Positions 16,259 through 24,236 of a DNA stretch of 41,986 nucleotides are shown here, in pieces. Origin of the DNA: Oscillospiraceae bacterium (GTDB taxonomy: Bacteria; Bacillota; Clostridia; Oscillospirales; Oscillospiraceae); assembly GCA_031261635.1 (NCBI GenBank), contig JAISJH010000038.1, forward strand, positions 1 through 41,986, given 5' to 3'. The position numbers and the translations under genes are program-made. The first letter of the stretch is position 1; each line of letters starts with the position of its first letter. Under the pieces are notes generated by a model. That model worked only from the letters and a program-made list of their open reading frames with translations. It ran no database searches and was not told the DNA's origin.

Positions 16259-18013
16259 ATGGCAGATAATGAACTTCGACAAACGCCCGATTTACGTGCT
16301 TTGCCTGATTTGCACGCTTTGCGGCATACCGCTTCGCACGTTATGGCTCAGGCTATTTCGCACCTGTACCCCGGTACTAAGTTCGCCATAGGCCCCGCTA
16401 TCGCCGAGGGTTTTTACTACGATATTGATACCGATATAACTATAACTCCCGACGACCTGGTGGCTATTGAGAGCGAGATGAAGGCTATTATTAAGGCTAA
16501 TCTCCCGCTTGAACGCTTTACCCTGCCGCGCGCCGACGCGCTTGAAACTATGCGCGACGAACCGTACAAGGTTGAGCTGATTAACGGTCTGCCGGAGGAC
16601 GCTGAAATATCGTTTTATCGGCAGGGGGATTTTACCGACTTATGCGCGGGACCTCACGTTTCGCATACCGGGCGGCTTAAGGCTAACGCTATTAAGCTTC
16701 TGACCGTTACCGGCGCGTACTGGCGCGGGGACAGCAAGAATAAGATGCTTCAGCGCATTTACGGCACGGCTTTTGCCAATAAAGAGGAGCTTGCCGAGTA
16801 CCTCCATAAGCAAGAGGAGGCCAAAAAACGCGACCACCGCAAGCTCGGGCGCGAGCTTGGGCTGTTTGTTATGAAGGACGAGGGTCCCGGCTTCCCGTTT
16901 TTCCTGCCTAACGGTATGATTCTTAAGAACGAACTGCTGAACTACTGGCGCGAGATACATTACGCGGCGGGTTATAAGGAAATAAGCACGCCGATTATGC
17001 TTACAAAAAGCCTGTGGGAGCGTTCGGGACACGCTGAAAAGTACGGCGATAATATGTATACTACGGTTATCGACGACGAGGATTTTTGCATAAAGCCTAT
17101 GAACTGTCCGGGCGGTATGCTTGTGTATCAGAACGAGCCGCACAGCTACCGCGAGTTGCCGCTTCGTGTCGCCGAGCTTGGTATAGTTCACCGGCACGAG
17201 CTTTCCGGCACGCTTCACGGTTTAATGCGCGTCAGGGTGTTTACGCAGGACGACGCTCATATATTTATGACCGAGGAGCAGGTAATCAGCGAAATTCGCG
17301 GCGTTATCGACCTCATTGACGGCGTGTATTCAAAATTCGGCTTTAAGTATCATATCGAGCTTTCGACTATGCCGGAGAACCACATAGGCGATTTGGAGCT
17401 TTGGGAAGTCGCTACAGACAAGCTCAAAACCGCGCTTACGGAAGCCGGGAAAGACTACGTTATAAATGAGGGCGACGGGGCGTTTTACGGTCCTAAGATA
17501 GATTTTCATTTAGAGGACAGTTTGGGGCGCACGTGGCAGTGCGGGACGATACAGCTTGATTATCAGATGCCGCAGAGGTTTAACCTCGAATACACGGGCG
17601 CGGACGGCGAGAAGCACCGCCCGGTTATGATACACCGCGTCGCGCTCGGTTCTGTCGAGCGGTTTATAGGGATACTGATTGAGCATTACGCGGGTGCGTT
17701 CCCGCTGTGGCTCGCTCCGAGGCAAGTGACTATACTGCCGATAACCGACAGGGTTGCGGAATATTCCGACGGGCTTTGCGCGAAGCTTCGCGCCGCCGGG
17801 ATACGCGCCGATGTTGACCACCGCAATGAAAAGGTAGGCTATAAAATTCGTGAGGCTGAAATGCAAAAGGTTCCCGTAATGTTAGTGGTAGGCGACAAGG
17901 AAGCCGAAGCGGGGACGGTAAGCGTTCGCTCGTATAAAGAGGGCGATTTGGGCGTTCAGGCGTTTGAACAGGTGATTGAGAAGCTAAAAGGCGAGATAGC
18001 CGCGAGGGAGTAG
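16259..18013 (+). CDS. thrS: Threonyl-tRNA synthetase, TGS-less
   Basis: Charges tRNA-Thr; class II synthetase, dimeric, cytosolic. The editing domain starts almost at once with LRHTASHVMAQ (HTASH at 23-27) and CAGPHVSHTG. The catalytic core has PMNCPGG and DDAHIF and MIHRV (the Cys and two His that bind zinc), motif 2 around GIVHRHELSGTLHGLMRVRVF, and motif 3 GSVERFIGILIEHYAG; an anticodon-binding domain closes the protein. At 584 aa it lacks the roughly 60-residue N-terminal TGS domain of the usual 640-aa enzyme; only about 20 unrelated residues precede the editing domain. ATG at 16259 is set by AGGAGG (16244-16249); the earlier in-frame TTG at 16238 lies before that site. The short leader excludes T-box control. 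Confidence 0.97.
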   Translation: MADNELRQTPDLRALPDLHALRHTASHVMAQAISHLYPGTKFAIGPAIAEGFYYDIDTDITITPDDLVAIESEMKAIIKANLPLERFTLPRADALETMRDEPYKVELINGLPEDAEISFYRQGDFTDLCAGPHVSHTGRLKANAIKLLTVTGAYWRGDSKNKMLQRIYGTAFANKEELAEYLHKQEEAKKRDHRKLGRELGLFVMKDEGPGFPFFLPNGMILKNELLNYWREIHYAAGYKEISTPIMLTKSLWERSGHAEKYGDNMYTTVIDDEDFCIKPMNCPGGMLVYQNEPHSYRELPLRVAELGIVHRHELSGTLHGLMRVRVFTQDDAHIFMTEEQVISEIRGVIDLIDGVYSKFGFKYHIELSTMPENHIGDLELWEVATDKLKTALTEAGKDYVINEGDGAFYGPKIDFHLEDSLGRTWQCGTIQLDYQMPQRFNLEYTGADGEKHRPVMIHRVALGSVERFIGILIEHYAGAFPLWLAPRQVTILPITDRVAEYSDGLCAKLRAAGIRADVDHRNEKVGYKIREAEMQKVPVMLVVGDKEAEAGTVSVRSYKEGDLGVQAFEQVIEKLKGEIAARE

Positions 18014-18490
18014 GACGGGGAACGTTCCAGTAACCCACGTCCAAACCTTCGTATAACCCCCGTCCCGGCGCACCGTCATTGCGAAGTGCCGATAAGCTCG
18101 CGATACGTAGGCCGTTACAGGCACGAAGCAATCCAGTGCCGGGAGTGTAACATACGTCTTACGTATCTACGTATCGCAGGATTCTACGTCAACCCTGGAT
18201 TGCTTCGCCGCATTTCACGGCTACGTATCGCAAGTGCGGTGGCGGCTTCGCAAAGACGGACTGGGCGAAGCCCAGCCCTGTCCCGGCGCATTGCGCCGGG
18301 ACGGTGGACGACGGTTGCGCCGCGCCGGGACGATGGACACAACCAAACGTCCACCCCCCGTAATTGTCAATTGTCAATTGACAAACCCTCGTCTCTGATA
18401 TTTGATATTTGATAACTGCTAACTGAACTAACGTCTCTGATATCTGATATTTGCTAACTGTTAACTAAAAAATATAAGGGGACAACGACT
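18014..18490. repeat. Mosaic island between thrS and the EF-G-like gene
   Basis: E motifs, B palindrome (18074-18258), GGCTGGGC-type and CCGGCGC hairpins (about 18262-18302), a G repeat (18361-18384), then an inverted A dimer (18390-18425 and 18432-18467, 42 bp apart). The last A copy ends about 9 bp before the AAGGGG ribosome site of the next gene. Confidence 0.83.
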
Positions 18491-20479
18491 ATGCAAATCC
18501 GCAACATCGCGCTGCTTGGACACGGCGGAACCGGAAAAACAAGCCTTGTCGAAAGTATCCTGCACCTGACCGGTCAGACAGACCGCCTCGGGCGCGTGGC
18601 AGACGGAACCACTGTCAGTGACTACGACCCGGAGGAGGTCAAGCGCAAAATTTCTATTTCAGCGTCGCTTACTAACACTACGCATAACGGTACTAAGGTC
18701 AATATTATTGACACTCCGGGCTATTTCGATTTTTCCGGCGAAGTGTTGCAGGCTCTTTCAGTAGCGGACGCGGGGGTTATTGTTACCGCGGCTAAGGGCG
18801 GGGTGTCGGTAGGCACGGAAAAATCCTGGGATTATCTCGCGGGTAAGCCTAAGATTATTTACATTTCTAAGGTTGACGAGGAAAACTCAAACTTTGCAAA
18901 TTCCTACAGCGTACTGCGTGAAAAATTCGGTCACGCGGTCTGCCCTGTCGTTATCCCCTTTTATGAGGGTGAAAAGGTCGCGGGCGTTATCGACGTTTCG
19001 ACGAAAAAGGGCTACACGGTGAAGGACGGCAAGCCGAACCAGGTGCCTATCCCGGAATCGTCCGTGGAGGAAGTCGAGGAGATGTATAAGTTCCTCGCGG
19101 AGGGCGTTGCCGAGAGTTCCGAGGAGCTTATGGATAAATACTTCGGCGGCGAACCGTTTACCGACGAGGAGCTGATTAACGGAATGAAGGCCGGAGTACA
19201 CTCGGGCGATTTGGTTCCGGTGGTTTGCGGCTCGGCGTTTGCGGGTCTTGGTACGCTTCGGCTGCTTGACCATATCGTGAACCTGTTCCCCGCGCCGGAG
19301 GAGAAGCCGGAACCCGCGTCGCTGTTCGTGTTCAAGACAATAAGCGACCAGTACGGCAAATTTTCGCTGTTCAAGGTTATGTCGGGGACTGTCAACGCTG
19401 ACGCGAGCTTTGTAAACGTCCGCAGCGGCAATAATGAAAAATTCGGGCATATTTACACCCTCCAGGGAAAGAAAAACACCGAGGTTAAAACAATCCCCTG
19501 CGGCGATATAGGCGCGGTAAGCAAGCTCTCGGACGCTAAGACCGGCGATACGCTCCGCGACGCAAAGAGCAAGGAGGAGTATCCCGCGCTGGCGTTCCCG
19601 AAGCCCGTGTACTCTATGGCAATCTCACCAAAGACTAAGGGACAGGAGGATAAAATCGCGGGCGGTCTGACACGTTTGGCGGAGGAGGATTTCACGTTCA
19701 CGGTTGAGAATAACGCCGAGACCCACCAGATGGTTATATCCGGGACGGGTGATATACACCTTGACGTGCTTTGCGCCAAGCTAAAGTCGAAATTCGGCGT
19801 TGAGGTTGAGCTTGCCCCGGCGAAAGTGCCGTACCGTGAAAAAATCCGCAAAAAGGTTAAGGTTCAGGGCAGGCACAAGAAGCAGTCCGGCGGTCACGGG
19901 CAGTTCGGCGACGTTTGGATAGAGTTCGAGCCGGGCGATAGCGAGGACCTCATCTTCGAGGAGAAAATCTTCGGCGGCTCGGTGCCTAAAAACTTCCACC
20001 CGGCGGTTGAAAAGGGCTTGCGCGACGCCTGCGCTAAGGGCGTACTAGCGGGCTTCCCGGTTGTGTACCTAAAGGCCACGCTTGTGGACGGCAGCTATCA
20101 CGATGTTGACAGCTCTGAAATGGCGTTCAAGCTCGCGGCTAACCAGGCGTTCAAGGCGGGTCTGCCCACTGCGTCCCCGGTGCTTCTCGAGCCTGTCGGA
20201 ACGCTTAAGGTGCAGGTGCCGGACAGCTATATGGGCGATATAATAGGCGACCTCAACAAACGGCGCGGCCGCGTACTCGGTATGAACCCGACAGAGAGCG
20301 GCAAGCAGGAGATTGAAGCGGAAGTCCCGCTCTCTGAAATGTCAAGCTACGCGATAGACCTGAAAAGTATGACGCAGGGACGCGGAGCCTTCGACCTGGC
20401 GTTCAACCGCTACGAAGAAGCCCCCGCGAACGTACAGGCGAAAATTATAGAGGAAAATAAAACAGTTAGCAATGAGTAA
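18491..20479 (+). CDS. EF-G-like translation GTPase
   Basis: Paralogue of elongation factor G of the EF-G-like group found in many Firmicutes; translocase activity is not assured. GTPase motifs: G1 GHGGTGKT (10-17), G3 DTPGY (74-78), G4 altered from NKxD to SKVD (126-129). Switch I has DYDPEEVKRKISISASL, typical of this subgroup. Later domains are complete: domain III, domain IV with GRHKKQSGGHGQFGDVWIEFEP, and domain V with MGDIIGDLNKRRGRVLGM. 662 aa, somewhat shorter than canonical EF-G (about 690-700). ATG at 18491 with AAGGGG upstream. The terminal codons KTVSNE come from AACAGTTAGCAA-like bases, resembling an A-repeat remnant. A canonical fusA is presumably elsewhere. Confidence 0.92.
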   Translation: MQIRNIALLGHGGTGKTSLVESILHLTGQTDRLGRVADGTTVSDYDPEEVKRKISISASLTNTTHNGTKVNIIDTPGYFDFSGEVLQALSVADAGVIVTAAKGGVSVGTEKSWDYLAGKPKIIYISKVDEENSNFANSYSVLREKFGHAVCPVVIPFYEGEKVAGVIDVSTKKGYTVKDGKPNQVPIPESSVEEVEEMYKFLAEGVAESSEELMDKYFGGEPFTDEELINGMKAGVHSGDLVPVVCGSAFAGLGTLRLLDHIVNLFPAPEEKPEPASLFVFKTISDQYGKFSLFKVMSGTVNADASFVNVRSGNNEKFGHIYTLQGKKNTEVKTIPCGDIGAVSKLSDAKTGDTLRDAKSKEEYPALAFPKPVYSMAISPKTKGQEDKIAGGLTRLAEEDFTFTVENNAETHQMVISGTGDIHLDVLCAKLKSKFGVEVELAPAKVPYREKIRKKVKVQGRHKKQSGGHGQFGDVWIEFEPGDSEDLIFEEKIFGGSVPKNFHPAVEKGLRDACAKGVLAGFPVVYLKATLVDGSYHDVDSSEMAFKLAANQAFKAGLPTASPVLLEPVGTLKVQVPDSYMGDIIGDLNKRRGRVLGMNPTESGKQEIEAEVPLSEMSSYAIDLKSMTQGRGAFDLAFNRYEEAPANVQAKIIEENKTVSNE

Positions 20480-20628
20480 AACAATGTCTCTGTAGGGGGC
20501 GATGCCCACATCGCCCCGACGGATTGCACAAATTCACGTAACACGTAGAATGGCAAAACCCTGTGGGACGATGTGGGCATCGTCCCCTACAAGGGCGTAT
20601 GCAAAAATGTGTTCATTTGGAGGAGCGT
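20480..20628. repeat. F-type inverted repeat pair before deoD
   Basis: Two 26-bp arms, 20492-20517 and 20565-20590, are inverted copies with two differences and share GATGCCCACATCG. Each arm is itself partly palindromic. A candidate promoter lies in the 47-bp loop. This is the only F-type site in the window. Confidence 0.8.
20524..20551 (+). promoter_or_regulatory. Candidate promoter of the nucleoside phosphorylase gene
   Basis: TTGCAC (20524-20529), 16 bp, TAGAAT (20546-20551), between the F-repeat arms. Weaker than the other promoters; transcription would run through the right F arm into deoD. Confidence 0.4.
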
Positions 20629-21330
20629 ATGACGCCACATAACAGCGCGAAACTTGGTGAAATCGCGAAAACCGTGCTTATGCCCGGCGACCCGCTTCGC
20701 TCTAAGTATATCGCTGAAAACTACCTTGACGGCGCGAAGCTTGTTAACAACATTCGCGGCGTGCAGGGCTATACCGGGACCTATGCCGGGACGCCCGTCA
20801 GCGTTATGGCGAGCGGTATGGGTATGCCGGCAATGGGGATATATTCCTACGAGCTGTATAAATACTACGAAGTCGAAAATATACTGCGTATAGGCACGGC
20901 GGGGACCTTTGACCCGGGATTAACTGTCGGGAGCGTAATCCTCGGCGCGACGGCATATACTAACAGCAACTACGGTCAGCGTCTGCGCTCGGAATACGCG
21001 CATACTGACGCGAGTTTACCGCTACTGACGCTTGCGGAGAGTGTTGCTAAGGAGCGCGGTATCGGCGCGGTTACAGCAAAACTCTTTACCACGGACGTGT
21101 ATTATGACGATACCGATGTAAAAGCCCTGTTTATAAAACTCGGGGTTTCTGCCGTTGAAATGGAAACCTACGGGCTCTATCTCAACGCGCTCACTGCGGG
21201 ACGCTCCGCGCTCACAATTTGCACGATTAGCAACTCGCTCCTTACCGGGGAGGAAATGGACCCGGCCTTGCGCGAAACCTCGCTGAATGATATGATAACG
21301 CTCGCGCTCGCGACGGCTGTGCGGCTGTAG
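20629..21330 (+). CDS. deoD: DeoD-type purine nucleoside phosphorylase
   Basis: Phosphorolysis of purine (deoxy)nucleosides in salvage; hexameric family. Family segments: MPGDPLRSKYIAENYL (18-33), VMASGMGMPAMGIYSYEL (59-76), LRIGTAG (87-92) and AVEMETYGLY (175-184). 233 aa is typical. The catalytic Asp of E. coli DeoD (D204 in CTVSDH) is replaced: here CTISNS puts Asn202 at that place. In the family the Asp protonates N7 and permits 6-amino purines, so the Asn may favour inosine and guanosine. ATG at 20629 follows GGAGGAG; the frame opens earlier at 20563 inside the F repeat, which is rejected. It is the last gene of this rightward stretch before another island. Confidence 0.95.
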   Translation: MTPHNSAKLGEIAKTVLMPGDPLRSKYIAENYLDGAKLVNNIRGVQGYTGTYAGTPVSVMASGMGMPAMGIYSYELYKYYEVENILRIGTAGTFDPGLTVGSVILGATAYTNSNYGQRLRSEYAHTDASLPLLTLAESVAKERGIGAVTAKLFTTDVYYDDTDVKALFIKLGVSAVEMETYGLYLNALTAGRSALTICTISNSLLTGEEMDPALRETSLNDMITLALATAVRL

Positions 21331-21686
21331 GGCGTGGGGCGGGCGTTAACCGTTATGCGTAGCCCTCGTCCCAACCCCCCATCACGCGTCCCTCCCCCGT
21401 CATTGCGAGCGCCACCGCACTTGCGATACGTAGGGCGTATAGGCGCGCGGCAATCCAGTGCCGGGGGGACAACATACGGACTACGTATCGTAGAGGTACT
21501 ACGTCAACCCTGGATTGCTTCGCCGCATATCATCGGTACGTATCGCAAGTGCGGTGGCGGCTTCGCAAAGACGGGCAGGGCGTTGCCCTGCCCTCCCCGG
21601 GGGCGGGTGCTTCGCCGATACGACGGTTGCGCCGCTTACTGCGTAAAAAGTAAATACACTTGCAACCCTATCAAAGAGGTAACAAT
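21331..21686. repeat. Mosaic island between deoD and the 4Fe-4S protein gene
   Basis: E-like CGTCCCAACCCCC, a B palindrome (21398-21573) with GCCACCGCAC outer arms on both sides, a GGGCAGGGC hairpin, a GC-rich spacer, then about 65 bp of unique sequence to the AGAGGT ribosome site (21675-21680). No A copy and no convincing promoter. Confidence 0.8.
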
Positions 21687-22562
21687 ATGCAACAACGTTC
21701 ACAGGACATCAAGGCTCTTGCACGGTCGCTTGGTATGGACCTTTGCGGGATTGCGCCCGCTTCGCGGCTTGACGGCGCGCCGGAGGGTACACGTCCCGGC
21801 GATATTTTGCCCGGCTGTAAGTCCGTTATCGTCGTTGGCGTGCGCTTGCTTGACGGCATTGTGCAGGTCAATTTCCGCGCCAAAGAGGACGGACGCGCTG
21901 ACCTCAAAGGCTTATACGGCACCTACGCCTATTCGATGCTTCCGAATTTTGAGCTTACCTACGCCTGCTACGCCGTCGCGCAGCATATTGAGCGTTCCTA
22001 CGGCGCGGCCGCAGCGCCTTTGAGTACCGGGCCTATGACGAACGGCAAGCAGGTCAGTATACGGCACTGCGCCGTTGCGGCGGGTATAGGCGAATTTGGC
22101 TGGCTAAGTATTGTCCTCACGCCGGAGTTTGGCGCGCGGAACCGTTTTGGCGTTATCCTCACTACCGAGGAGCTTGAAGCGGACGCTATGTATGACGGCC
22201 GTAAACTCTGCAATCCTGATAAATGCGGTATCTGCGCTAAGGTCTGTCCCGCAGAGGCTATTTCGACATATGGCGACGGCAATGCCAAATCCTGCGAGCT
22301 TGGCGGCAACACCTATACCTACGCAAGCGTCAGTATGCCGCGCTGTCACTCCGCGCTAATGCAGCTTCGCAAGGAATACGGCGGCAACGAGGACTTAGTG
22401 CCAAAAGACCCCACGCCCGAACAGGTCGCCGACGCCCAAATCAAAGCCCAGCGCCCCGACTGGGGCTTGCAACACACCGGTTCGCACTACTGCGGCCTGT
22501 GCCTGTCATACTGCCCGGCGGGAAACTGGGCAAAACACCTAGGACAATTTACTAATAGTTAA
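21687..22562 (+). CDS. 4Fe-4S double-cluster protein, QueG/reductive-dehalogenase-like
   Basis: Ferredoxin-like redox protein related in layout to epoxyqueuosine reductase (QueG) and similar proteins. First cluster: CNPDKCGICAKVCP (Cys 175, 180, 183, 187). Second: YCGLCLSYCPAG (Cys 269, 272, 276); the fourth ligand would have to be Cys203 or Cys220, as usual for the crossed arrangement. N-terminal region has GMDLCGIAPASRL and GCKSVIVVGVRL, matching the start of QueG-like proteins, but at 291 aa it lacks QueG's C-terminal HEAT-type extension, so I do not call it QueG. ATG at 21687 set by AGAGGT; the earlier ATG at 21660 has no site. No signal peptide or Tat motif. The last codons (TNS) and TAA are the edge of an A repeat. 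Confidence 0.8.
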   Translation: MQQRSQDIKALARSLGMDLCGIAPASRLDGAPEGTRPGDILPGCKSVIVVGVRLLDGIVQVNFRAKEDGRADLKGLYGTYAYSMLPNFELTYACYAVAQHIERSYGAAAAPLSTGPMTNGKQVSIRHCAVAAGIGEFGWLSIVLTPEFGARNRFGVILTTEELEADAMYDGRKLCNPDKCGICAKVCPAEAISTYGDGNAKSCELGGNTYTYASVSMPRCHSALMQLRKEYGGNEDLVPKDPTPEQVADAQIKAQRPDWGLQHTGSHYCGLCLSYCPAGNWAKHLGQFTNS

Positions 22563-22932
22563 CAGTTATCAAATATCAAATACGGTAGTCAAGCGTTCGT
22601 CATTGCGAGCCGCGGTAGGCTTGCGATACGTAGGATTGAGACCGGCGCGGCAATCCAGTGCCGGGAGCGTAACATACGTATCTGCGGACTGCGGCACTGG
22701 ATTGCTTCGCGCCTATACATTGTACGTATCTTAAGTTTTGCGGCGCTTCGCAATGACGGTGGACGCGGGACGAGGGTTCAGACGCAACCTACGTCCAAAC
22801 CCCCGTAATTGTTCACTATTCATTGTTCACTGTTAACTGGATAAACCCTTGTCTCTGATATTTGATAACTGTTATCTGTAATTACGTCTCTGATATTTGA
22901 TATTTGATAACTGTTATCTGTATAAATAACTG
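22563..22932. repeat. Mosaic island between convergent genes
   Basis: Truncated variant A (22558-22584, ending AAATACGG), B palindrome (22598-22758), E motifs, G-type repeat with TTCACT units (22806-22839), short inverted A with one 7-bp unit fewer (22850-22879), full inverted A (22885-22920; 35 bp from the former), and further CTGTTA-like remnants that reach the stop codon of the kinase-like gene. Confidence 0.83.
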
Positions 22933-23958
22933 TTAACTGTATAAAGGAAAGTGTTCCGAGTCTATTACTTCTGACATATGAGCCAGTATTCGCTGCATTG
23001 CTCCCTCGTCGTATAGTATATCGTTTGCTAAATCCTGTCTGGCTTCTGATATGTCCCTTCTCGGTAGGAAAACGCTTATCAGCGTTTCGTTTTTGTCGGA
23101 TTTTGCGAGGATACTGCCGCCGTGAAGCCTCGCGATATGGAGCGAGGCCGCAAGCCCCAGTCCTACGGTTCCGCGCGTTGTGTCGTCGCGGCTGTATATC
23201 GCGAACATCGAGTCCATATTGTTATCAAAGCCCGCTCCGTCGTCCTTGATGTTTATGCGGAAACCCGCGTCGTTCGTCGTCAGTACAACGCGGATAGTGC
23301 CTCCGGCTTCATTGTCGCTGTGAAGCACGCTGTTGGATATAAGGTTCAGCAGCATACTTTCAAGCTTGCGCGGTTCGGCGGCTGTGTAGGGGTTGACGTC
23401 GCCTAAGCGGTTCTCGTAGATTAGGCGGTGCTTGTCCGCCAGGAAATGGCTTACGGTATTGACAAGGTTGCCGCACAGCTCGTCAAGGTCAACGGCGTAC
23501 TCGTCGAGCGCGTCAACGTCCGCCGCAAAGGCTTCGGCTAGGTTATCCGCCATTCGCAGAAGCTTCATCTGGCTCCTTGTCAGAACGGATACATAACGCG
23601 AGGTTTTTTCGTCGCTCTCAAACATATCGAGCCGCTTACGCAGTACCGCCAGCGCGGCGAGCGACACGCCGAGTTCCTCCCGCAGCTTGAACGACATTCC
23701 GAGCAAGAGGTTATCAATGGAACTGTCGGGCGCTTTGGTCGCCAGCAGGTACAGCGAGCTACCGTTAGCCAGACGTGACGTAAGACGGTACAATACACCG
23801 TCGATTTCAGCCCTGTCGCCGATAAGCGGAACGACTACGGGGTCGCCGCTTCCGAAGTACAGCTCCCGCGCGGGGTCATTGGCTTCGCTTATGAAGCCGT
23901 CCCTGACAATAACCGCCGGGACATTAAACATTTCCAGTAACGCTTTATTTGATTCCAT
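22933..23958 (-). CDS. Histidine-kinase-like ATPase without phospho-accepting His
   Basis: C-terminal HATPase domain is intact: N box LLNLISNSVLHS (203-214), G1 DDGAGFD (239-245), G2 GTVGLGLAASLHIA (263-276). The N-terminal 80 residues look like a PAS-type sensor (VPAVIVRDGFISEANDPARELYF). Where a kinase should read SHELRTPL the sequence is REELGVSL (93-100), so the phospho-accepting His is Glu. It may be a pseudokinase, an anti-sigma-like or phosphatase-type regulator. No transmembrane segment: cytosolic. ATG at 23958 with AAGGTGAT upstream; the GTG at 23961 is the alternative. Own promoter at 24000-24028; no response regulator adjacent. The last residues (LYS) and the stop are formed by A-like repeats. 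Confidence 0.83.
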   Translation of the reverse strand: MESNKALLEMFNVPAVIVRDGFISEANDPARELYFGSGDPVVVPLIGDRAEIDGVLYRLTSRLANGSSLYLLATKAPDSSIDNLLLGMSFKLREELGVSLAALAVLRKRLDMFESDEKTSRYVSVLTRSQMKLLRMADNLAEAFAADVDALDEYAVDLDELCGNLVNTVSHFLADKHRLIYENRLGDVNPYTAAEPRKLESMLLNLISNSVLHSDNEAGGTIRVVLTTNDAGFRINIKDDGAGFDNNMDSMFAIYSRDDTTRGTVGLGLAASLHIARLHGGSILAKSDKNETLISVFLPRRDISEARQDLANDILYDEGAMQRILAHMSEVIDSEHFPLYS

Positions 23959-23999
23959 CACATATCACCTTAAAATTCGAGCTAATATTTGCAGGACTA

Positions 24000-24028
24000 A
24001 CTATAACACATTTACTATTCCATTTCAA
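24000..24028 (-). promoter_or_regulatory. Sigma-A promoter of the histidine-kinase-like gene
   Basis: On the minus strand TTGAAA (24028-24023), 17 bp, TATAGT (24005-24000), about 42 bp before the ATG. Confidence 0.75.
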
Positions 24029-24157
24029 GCCCTTAATTATGTAAATTTTCAATTTTTCATAACAAAATAGTCAAAAAGTATCACTCTCGCTTGAATGTTT
24101 TTATGCGAAACGTCCCAAATATTACCAATTCTTTGTAGGAACGTAACAATAAGGCCG

Positions 24158-24176
24158 TTTGGAAATTACTTCCAAA
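24158..24176. promoter_or_regulatory. Palindrome upstream of the lipoprotein gene
   Basis: Perfect dyad TTTGGAA-ATTAC-TTCCAAA in the AT-rich, repeat-free region 24029-24236 between divergent genes. Position and form fit a repressor or activator operator; no promoter for the lipoprotein could be fixed with confidence. Confidence 0.4.
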
Positions 24177-24236
24177 AACCTAATTTTTTTCGACATTTCT
24201 ATATTTTACATTTTTTACCACTCAGGAGGAACCCCA

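Noticed and set aside
18451-18478. TTGCTA-N16-TATAAG as promoter of the EF-G-like gene
   Set aside because: The start of transcription would fall after the AAGGGG ribosome site, leaving no usable leader.
21687-22562. Naming the 4Fe-4S protein queG
   Set aside because: Too short, C-terminal domain missing, and the second cluster motif differs; only the general family is supported.
24177-24205. Promoter of the lipoprotein gene (TATATT at 24200)
   Set aside because: No acceptable -35 at the proper distance; the region is simply AT-rich.
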